Part shown: in pieces, positions 57,266 to 64,000 of the stretch
How the letters are laid out: each line of letters opens with the position of its first letter
Numbering within the stretch: the first letter of the stretch is position 1
Assembly (NCBI GenBank): GCA_020881915.1
Contig: JAJFPB010000006.1
Span: 2,170,001-2,234,000 of the forward strand
From: Paramyrothecium sp. XJ0827
Lineage: Eukaryota; Ascomycota; Sordariomycetes; Hypocreales; Stachybotryaceae
Direction of reading: 5' to 3'
DNA length: 64,000 bases
Notes under the pieces: generated by a model
What the model was told of the DNA's origin: nothing
The model's input: the letters and a program-made list of their open reading frames with translations, nothing else
Databases searched by the model: none
Position numbers and translations under genes: made by a program

Positions 57266-58261
57266 ATGGGCAGCATGTCCTCCCCCTCGCATATCCTCAT
57301 CACCGGTGGCGCCGGCTTCATCGGCCAAGAGCTCGCCGCCGCGCTGCTCCTCCACCCCTCCTCCCCGTCCACGCTGCGCCTCACCCTCAGCGACATGATC
57401 GCGCCCCCGGTCCCCGCCAGCGTGGCCCACCTCGCCGACCGCATCACCAGCGTCAAGTCGGATCTGACGGACCCGGGCGCCGTCGCCGCCCTCTTCCGGG
57501 ACCGCTTCTCCGCCGTATACCTCCTCCACGGCCTCATGTCCGGCGGCGCCGAGGCCAACCTCGAGCTCGGCTGGCGCGTCAACCTCGACTCGCACCGCTA
57601 CGCCATCGATCACCTGCGCGCGCACCACCCGGGCACCGTCACCGTCTTCCCGTCCAGTCTTGCCGTCTACGGGCCCAGCAAGCAGGGTGACGTGACCAAT
57701 GAGCTCACCACGCCGCTGCCCCAGTCCAGCTACGGCGCGCAGAAGCTCATGATTGAGACGTACCTCAACGACATGTCTCGCCGTGGCCTCCTTGACGGCC
57801 GCATCGTCCGGCTTCCCACCATCATTGTACGGCCCGGCGCGCCATCCGCCGCCGCCAGCTCCTTCGCCAGCGGCATCGTCCGCGAGCCCCTCAAGGGCGA
57901 GGAGAGCGTGCTCCCCGTCTCGCGCGGCCTGGAGATGTGGGTGTGCAGCCCGGACACCGTCGTCGCCAACCTCATCCTCGCCAAGGACGTGCCCGCCGAG
58001 CGCTTCGGCGGCAGCCGCGTCGTCAACCTGCCCGGCATCACCGTCACCGTGCAGGACATCCTCGACGCCCTCGAGTCCGTCGGCGGCGCCAAGGCAGTCG
58101 CCCTCGTCAAGGAGCAGCGGGACCCCAAGATCGAGGCCATCGTCGGCACCTGGCCCGCGCGCTTCGACACGAGCAGGGCGCAGGCGCTGGGCATGCAGCC
58201 CGACTTTGAGCTGGCGGAGAACGCGAGGAGGTTCGCGAAGCAACAGGGTTATTCTCAGTAA
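57266..58261 (+). CDS. NAD-dependent epimerase/dehydratase family, D-erythronate dehydrogenase (DenD)-like
   Basis: Intronless, 331 aa; the ATG at 57266 has an ideal context (CAACAATGGG) and the fold starts at once. Extended short-chain dehydrogenase: nucleotide motif TGGAGFIG (13-20), catalytic Ser in FPSSLAVYG (about 130) and YGAQK (Tyr156, Lys160). Blocks such as MSRRGLLDGRIVRLPTI, RPGAPSAAASSFASGIVREP and LEMWVCSPDTVVANL match the DenD group, which oxidises D-erythronate to 2-oxo-tetronate in bacterial C4-acid catabolism. The adjacent DUF1537 kinase is the expected next enzyme. A third step (aldolase or isomerase) is not in the window. Function in a fungus is inferred from family and context. 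Confidence 0.88.
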   Translation: MGSMSSPSHILITGGAGFIGQELAAALLLHPSSPSTLRLTLSDMIAPPVPASVAHLADRITSVKSDLTDPGAVAALFRDRFSAVYLLHGLMSGGAEANLELGWRVNLDSHRYAIDHLRAHHPGTVTVFPSSLAVYGPSKQGDVTNELTTPLPQSSYGAQKLMIETYLNDMSRRGLLDGRIVRLPTIIVRPGAPSAAASSFASGIVREPLKGEESVLPVSRGLEMWVCSPDTVVANLILAKDVPAERFGGSRVVNLPGITVTVQDILDALESVGGAKAVALVKEQRDPKIEAIVGTWPARFDTSRAQALGMQPDFELAENARRFAKQQGYSQ

Positions 58262-58686
58262 AACCTGATCGATGAAGGGGTGGGGAGCACAAAATTAGAT
58301 ATCATGAATTGATTTTAGCGATTGATTAGGAATTCGTATTTGTTGTGCTGCTTGCATGGAACTCATGTATATATCAAGTTATCCCCGCAATACGTCGCCC
58401 AAATCACACATTATCACAAGCAATAGAACCATGCTGAGGTTATACTTGATTAAGTATTCATTATTATTGTAACATGGCTCCTATCTGCTACATGTCTGAA
58501 CCAGACTAATCGCACACGTGTGCTTCTCCATTTTCTATCCAGATAGAACTGCTCGCAATAAGCTATTCGGTATCATGGTTCCTTTCCAACGCTGAGAGGG
58601 GTATATTCTATAGAAACAAACAAAACGATGCCGTCGTAAGTCGTAAGTCGATGCTGGTCGGTAACCCGAGGGTCCAATTTCAAACT
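58262..58686. other. convergent intergenic region
   Basis: AT-rich space between the DenD-like gene (+) and the arrestin-like gene (-); no gene seen. Confidence 0.5.
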
Positions 58687-60189
58687 TTATCTCTCCCTGG
58701 ACTGCGCCCTGCTGCTGCTGGCGCTCGTCCTTGCGCTGGTTTCGGCGCTGCTGCTCGCATCTAGCGGCAGCAGGCTGCTCCTGCGGCTGGCGTCTAGGGC
58801 CTCGAGGTCGCAGTATTCGATGGGGCAATCGCCGGAATACTCCGGTGGGCTGGGAGGAACGTCCTGGTAGACAGGCGGGCTCTCGTTGTCCCAGCTCACG
58901 CCGAGTCCGGGGTAGTCGGTCATGTTGACGGCGTAGTGCATGCGCAGGATGCGGCCGGTGCCGGTCTGCGTCGCGAGCTGGGGCTTGCCCACGGGGGCGT
59001 ACTCCTTGGACACGATCATCTCGACGACGAGCGAGTGCGAGATCTCGGTGCCGTCCTGGGACTTGGCGTCGCAGGCCAGCTTGACCTGGCGTCCGTTGGG
59101 GCGAATCTGGTCAACATGGTAGTCAAACTCGAAGTCGACAGTGCCGTCAGTTCCGCTGAAGTCCGACTTCCACCCGTCGTGCATGTGCTTCTCTCCCAGC
59201 ACGCGGACCTCGCTCCTGGGCAGGCCCTTCTTGGAAGAATCCTCGCCGGCAGCGGCGGCGGGGGTGTGGGCCTTGCACGCCGGGGCGATGGTCTTGATGG
59301 TCTCCTCAAGTCGCCAGGTCAGCTTCTTCAGCTTCCACATGTCGACCGTCTTGACCCGCTCATTGTGGGTTACGAGACCATCGAGCTTCAGGGTGACCTT
59401 GTTGACGCTGTTGGGGCGGATGACGGCCGAGTAGTGGGCGCTGGCCTTGATGTTGGTAGGGGGGAAGACGCGGATGGAGTGGTGGGGCAGGTCAGGCTCC
59501 GGAATGGATCGCTTGACGTGGAATGTGCGCTCATACTTGACGGGCACGACGGCTCCGCTGGCTGGGTTCTTGACGACAAGGGCCTCGGCCTTGAACTCGT
59601 AGGCAATGGACAGAACAGGGGTGTCCACGGAAGCTGGGAGGTGGCCGGGCAGGAGAACGGAGAAGGGGAACTGGTGGACGCCGCGGCGCAGGACGGTAGG
59701 GTGGGCGAGGAGCTGCCAGCTCTTGACCTCGGTGTACTGGTTCTGGCACTCGGAGCAGTGGTTGTGGAAGGGGCGCTTCTGGGTGATGTGAATGTTCAGG
59801 TTGGCGGTGAAGGCGTCGACCTCGACGACCTCGTCCTTGACGTTGAGGATCATCTGGCCAGAGACCAGCGCGCCGGTCGAGTCCTGGGGGTTGCCGTGGA
59901 ACACAATCGGCGGGCTCTCGACGCTGCAGTCAACGGCGACGGAGGAGACGGTCACGGGGGAGCGGCGGCCATGGTGGCTGCCGTGGTCCTTGGACGACTT
60001 GGCAAATGGCAGCGACAGGCGGTGGTGCTTCTTGAGCGCGTCGGCCAGGTCCGGCAGCTTGACGGCGATGGAGTGGTCCTCGCCGTCGGACGCGTAGGGG
60101 CTCGAGTGCCGTGATCGCGAGCTAGTCGTCTTCTTGGTGTGCACGTGGCCAGAGGCCTGGCGGAGGAACGTAGGGACTCGGTGAGGCAT
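58687..60189 (-). CDS. arrestin-related trafficking adaptor (LDB19/Art1-like)
   Basis: Intronless, 500 aa. The basic, Ser/His-rich N-terminus precedes an arrestin fold: N-domain strands around VSSVAVDCSVESPPIVFHGN, GALVSGQMILNVKDEVVEVD and HQFPFSVLLPGHLPASVDTP, then the C-domain (SIRVFPPTNIKASAHYSAVI, VNKVTLKLDGLV). PPEY near the C-terminus (SPPEYSGDC) and PPVY (ESPPVYQDV) are PY motifs that bind WW domains of Rsp5/NEDD4-type ubiquitin ligases. Such adaptors direct ubiquitination and endocytosis of plasma-membrane transporters in response to nutrients. The protein ends in a Ser-rich tail. A conserved, GC-rich housekeeping gene. Confidence 0.9.
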   Translation of the reverse strand: MPHRVPTFLRQASGHVHTKKTTSSRSRHSSPYASDGEDHSIAVKLPDLADALKKHHRLSLPFAKSSKDHGSHHGRRSPVTVSSVAVDCSVESPPIVFHGNPQDSTGALVSGQMILNVKDEVVEVDAFTANLNIHITQKRPFHNHCSECQNQYTEVKSWQLLAHPTVLRRGVHQFPFSVLLPGHLPASVDTPVLSIAYEFKAEALVVKNPASGAVVPVKYERTFHVKRSIPEPDLPHHSIRVFPPTNIKASAHYSAVIRPNSVNKVTLKLDGLVTHNERVKTVDMWKLKKLTWRLEETIKTIAPACKAHTPAAAAGEDSSKKGLPRSEVRVLGEKHMHDGWKSDFSGTDGTVDFEFDYHVDQIRPNGRQVKLACDAKSQDGTEISHSLVVEMIVSKEYAPVGKPQLATQTGTGRILRMHYAVNMTDYPGLGVSWDNESPPVYQDVPPSPPEYSGDCPIEYCDLEALDASRRSSLLPLDASSSAETSARTSASSSRAQSRER

Positions 60190-60692
60190 TGCTACGATTT
60201 GGTATATCGGGGTAAAAAGAGAAAGGGAAATTGATTGGTTTAAGAACCGTGAGGCGTCGAGTGCGGCGGCCAGGTGACGTTTTTGTCGTCGCTAGGCTCC
60301 TCGGAGTTGTGTAAGTCGAGCTCGAATCGAGGACCCCGCCTTGTTCTAGCCTCTGGGTAGCCTCTTTGGATCCGGGGTGCAGGTCGCTAATTTTCAATGG
60401 CTGCGTCTGTCTAACCGGCTAAGGGCAAAGAGAGACAAGTCCCGATTTCCCCTCCCCCTTGCGGTTTTTGGTAGAGCAGGTGGTCGACGCGCAGGACAAG
60501 GGTCAACTGGGCGCTGCGAAAAGAGGATGCAGGAAAACCGTCCGTTGCCAAGGAAGACAAGGTTGGTGCGACGAATGGCCTAAGGCATGTCCTGTCCCTC
60601 GCGGCGTTTTGGATGCGGGCGATCCCCCGGAGAGTGCCAGCGCTGCACGAGCAGGTTGGCTGGATGGAAAATGGTGGTGCCACGGGATGACG

Positions 60693-60713
60693 GCTGCGTC
60701 TGCGTCTGCGTCT
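60693..60713. repeat. (CTGCGT)n microsatellite
   Basis: Three and a half hexamer units in the region upstream of the arrestin-like gene. Confidence 0.8.
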
Positions 60714-63102
60714 GTTCAGTCCTGGGTTGGGGTTCTTCGGAGAGCGAGCGCTAGGATGTGATGTGATGTCGCTGGTGATCACGTCAGGTGGCCTCGCCTT
60801 GGTTTGCGACCCTGGTTGTGCTGTGGGTGGGTGAGGCAGGACGCTTGATCTGCGAGAGGTCCAAGCACGGGAATGTCTTGGCTTGCCCAGGAGTGTTGTA
60901 TCCCTTCCTTGCAAAGAATGTCCAATGACGAATGTTCTCAGGGATAGCCTTTTTGCGATGAAATGTCCAACCACACGGAGGATGACTTGTTGCTGTTGGC
61001 TGTAAGTGAAGCTGCGCAAGCTGTGCTTGGGCTGGCCTGATGTCTGGTGTCTAGTCTGGCTTGTTTAGTTGCCTGTGTTGTGTAGAGCAAAGCGAATCCA
61101 ATGCAGGATTGAATTCTTCAGGACCGAAAAACAAAGAAGCACACTGAGGATATCGTGAGCGAGATGAGACGGTAACGCCAGGACCAAGAACAAAAAAAGA
61201 TGCGTCACGAGTCGTTCATATACAAGTACTTCAATGGCCGCCCAAAAAGCTTGCACGCCATTTCGCATCCGTCGCCCACCCCCCGAAAGCAGCAAGCATT
61301 AAAACTATGTGTCATAGTCAGCAGGGCCCGGGGAAAAGTGGCCCAGCGGCGCCGCGCCCTGTAGTCAAGTCGCTGGGCCAGCCGTGGGATTTAACTGGGA
61401 CTCCTGGGACTGGGACAGCCAAGGAAAAGAGAAAGGGCCAGAAAAAGAAGACTGGGAAAAATTAAATGTGGCGCCACCGACTCACCTTACGAGAGGAGGG
61501 AGGGGGGTGTGAGTGGAACCCGCTGGATCGAAACCCATTTACAGCGCGCTACAGGCGACCTCGCAAGGCCTTTGGCGACTCGAGAGCCACTGGCCGGCGC
61601 ACACGGTCGTCGCCATGCCCGGATCTGAGTGGCCAGCCGGGAGGCGTGTGCGTAAACCGTTGGCTGGCGTTGTGCCTGGGCCGCAAACGTGTGAAGCTGC
61701 GTGAATGTAGTGCACTGTAATAATTACATCCATGGTTTTTTTCATTCTTGAAAAGGTGGATCGATGGAAATTTTCCCTTCAGGCGGACGCACGTTCTGAG
61801 GTCAGAGCTGGCATCATCCAAAAGTAATTGTCAAAGGGACGACGCTGTACAGTAGCTGTCTCAAGCCAACGCTCACATTGACCGTGACATTTCCACCACC
61901 ACCATAATCAGCCCGTTCTCACATCTCGTAGTCAGCACTGCAATGACGAAAGAAATGGCGTCTTCGGGGATTGCACTGCGCCCTTGCGCAACAAATAAGC
62001 TGAGATTGGGATGAGACCACAAGGGTAGTAGGCCAGCAAGGCCCGCGCCGGATCTGGGACCTGCACATTTCCACCTTATACCCGCGTCATCAATGCACGT
62101 CCCGATCTGGCGAGGACTGTGGCTTTCTCACCAGTCGAACGCGGAAGCACAGGCACCCTTTTTGCATTCTTTAAATTAATTATTGGACAGGTACCCGAAG
62201 GGCCCATGTGAAAAACTTTAACCGTTGAGCCCTAAGATTCATAACGATCCCTAAACTCAGTTTCTGTCTCTCATCATAGCAGCTTAATCTGAAGTCCTTC
62301 GTCATTCCCCCTTTTCAAGCGGTGTGTGTCAAGCTCGCGCGAGATGGTCACAACCCGCGGAGCATGGCCGGGGTGGGCCACGGGCACGGGGGATGTGAAG
62401 AACAATCCAGGAGAATTTACCTCCTCCACTTTTATTTTCCAGGCTTGTTTGCGGATCCGATTCGATCCTCCCGCGAGACAAGTTGGCTACGCCTTGCCGG
62501 TCACCAGCGTTTTCGATCTGGACGATGAATGAGGGCCCCACCCGCTTGTCAGTCCGTCGCCGAAGGGAAGAAAAAAAAAGTCTGCCGCCGTGACCCGGGC
62601 ATGGGCCGGCTCGGGTAGACCAGGGGGCGGGCGGTAACAACAAGCAGAAGGGCAAAAGTTGACGTGCGAAATGGTGGAATTTGCTGGAAGATACGGGGGA
62701 TCGGCGTAGAAGCGGTTTGGAAGCACATGCATCTTCCACGGGAAGCCACCCCCATGCAAGAGCGACGTCTTCGATTCTGCACTGTTCACATGGCCCCTGG
62801 CTCACCCCTAGGACCGGTACAGTACGCACTCAAAGCATCGAAACTGTTGTCACAGCATCATGGAAATGGGCCGTCGGCTCAAGGCGGGTGCAAATGGGGC
62901 CCCGTTGAACCAAAAACCCCGTCATGGAGCCCACGACTTACACGATCCTTTGTCCATTGTACGTGACACCTCGTGAGCCAGAAGAAAAAAAATAGAGGGA
63001 AAAAAATATCCACTTTGTTTCCATCAAGCAAGCATTCAAGGTCACCTGGCCCAACGTTTCAGTGGATCCCCCATGTTGCTTGCTGGCGAGTTCCCAGCAA
63101 AG

Positions 63103-63130
63103 AAAAAAAAAAAAAAAAAAAAAAAAAAAA
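63103..63130. repeat. poly-A tract of 28 nt
   Basis: An uninterrupted run of 28 A followed by GGAGG and another A run. Exact length is prone to sequencing error. Confidence 0.85.
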
Positions 63131-64000
63131 GGAGGAAAAAAAACTTTTCACACACACGCCCCCTTCGTAGCTCGTCATTGGCCAGCATCCAACGCCTATT
63201 GCCGCCTTGGGAAAATTTCTTTTCCTTGGTCAGAATGCGGTTTAATGCAGTGCGACCAGGGGCCCTGAGGAGCAGCATCATTGTTTAACTCGAATGGAAA
63301 GTGTTGCACCAACACGGCGTGCCGTCCGCTGCGTGCTGCTTGGCTGCTTCGTTCGGACGACCAGCGGGATTTCGGCATCTTGCTCCTCAAGGTCCCCTCG
63401 GTGTTTTTTTGGGTTGCACTTCTATCAACCGTAGACGCATGCCGCCTCCAGCTCTGCTTCCCCAGGCTTCAGTTCGCGGAACCCACAAACCGCTCACCCG
63501 CGCACCCGCTTACCCCGTATTCTGGGCGCTGAGGCTGAATGCAAGCCCTTCAATTGACATGTTTATGGCGTCCGTTTCCATCACCTCGTGACGGTTGCTG
63601 AGAAATCGCTGCGTCGGTTGCGCGGCCCTTCCGACCATCGGACGCGAGCACTAGTTTCATTGCCAACGACACCCTCAAGTCACCCAATGAGTCAAATCCT
63701 CGTCCACAAGGCGTTCAATTGGACAGCTTTGCCGTCATGGGTTTCCGCCGACTTGTCAAGATGCTACTGTAGTACCATAGTGCTCCCATCTTTCGCCCCT
63801 TACCAATGACTAACATTAAATATCCCACACCGCGTCACGTCATGGGCGCTCATTCTCTCGTCCATCACCGCCCAGGTTGCTGTTCCCCCGCATCGTGCCT
63901 CTGCTGCATCTCCGCGGCCGCGACTCGATCACGCGACCCTTTACGTATGACAAGTCAAGCCTCATGAAACCCGTTAATAATGCAATGCACTTCAATTGGC

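Larger units (their letters stand above)
60190..64000. other. long non-coding region upstream of the arrestin-like gene
   Basis: 3.8 kb with no protein-coding gene that I can support; the open frames are short, overlap on both strands and show no family features. It holds the arrestin-gene promoter and 5' UTR, a (CTGCGT)3 microsatellite at 60693-60713 and a 28-nt A run. The length suggests a large regulatory region, a long-UTR transcript, or the promoter of a gene beyond the right edge. Confidence 0.5.

Noticed and set aside
57179..58243. Long minus-strand open frame opposite the DenD-like gene
   Set aside because: Antisense of a GC-rich gene, no domain; plus strand carries Rossmann and YxxxK motifs.
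58936..60114. Long plus-strand open frame opposite the arrestin-like gene
   Set aside because: Antisense shadow with low-complexity Gly/Val/Asp content; the minus-strand protein is recognisable.
1..64000. tRNA, rRNA, CRISPR arrays, transposase genes
   Set aside because: I looked for tRNA-like T-arm motifs, regular spaced repeats and transposase motifs by eye and found none that hold up.

Overview
The window is nuclear DNA of a filamentous ascomycete (Pezizomycotina, probably Sordariomycetes). Genes carry short GT-AG introns of about 50-115 bp. The gene content is typically fungal: a highly reducing polyketide synthase (HR-PKS), P450s, a HET-domain protein, a HeLo-like/ankyrin protein, UstYa (DUF3328) proteins, a rhodopsin-domain membrane protein and an arrestin-related protein. 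No bacterial, viral, tRNA or rRNA features were recognised. All exon limits were derived by hand from splice signals, reading phase and protein-family continuity.

Layout. (1) 1.4-16 kb: MFS transporter (+), FAD-binding dehydrogenase (-) and a complete 12-exon HR-PKS (+; KS-AT-DH-cMT-ER-KR-ACP, 2,578 aa). (2) 17-22 kb: a secreted, probably GPI-anchored protein and a membrane-anchored amidohydrolase, perhaps bystanders. (3) 22.8-28.8 kb: two divergent cytochrome P450 genes, one intact and one with a frameshift and a lost splice acceptor, then an alpha/beta hydrolase. Together with the PKS these look like a polyketide gene cluster; no pathway transcription factor was recognised. (4) 30-35 kb: LigB-type extradiol dioxygenase, class I glutamine amidotransferase, HET-domain protein. 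(5) 36-43.9 kb: aldo/keto reductase, two UstYa-family genes, and between them a tiny two-exon gene (39341-39590, minus strand), then a rhodopsin-like membrane protein. The tiny gene encodes a 64-aa secreted precursor with two copies of a Kex2-flanked repeat. This is a candidate RiPP locus and the most interesting item here. (6) 44-54.4 kb: gene-poor, decayed region with an FAD-monooxygenase relic, a HeLo-like/ankyrin protein, a frameshifted F-box-like gene and an F-box/ankyrin gene. (7) 54.9-60.2 kb: GC-rich, conserved metabolic genes: a DUF1537 four-carbon acid sugar kinase next to a DenD-like dehydrogenase (a probable erythronate/threonate catabolic pair) and an arrestin-related protein. 60.2-64 kb holds no gene that I can support.

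How genes may work together (inference). The PKS has no release domain, so the product must leave through a separate enzyme or by spontaneous chemistry. The P450s, FAD dehydrogenase, hydrolase, aldo/keto reductase and MFS pump are candidate tailoring and export functions. The UstYa proteins would oxidise or cyclise the Kex2-released repeat peptides. The kinase and DenD-like enzyme would degrade a C4 sugar acid. HET, HeLo-like and F-box/ankyrin genes mark the middle as a fast-evolving self-recognition or accessory region.
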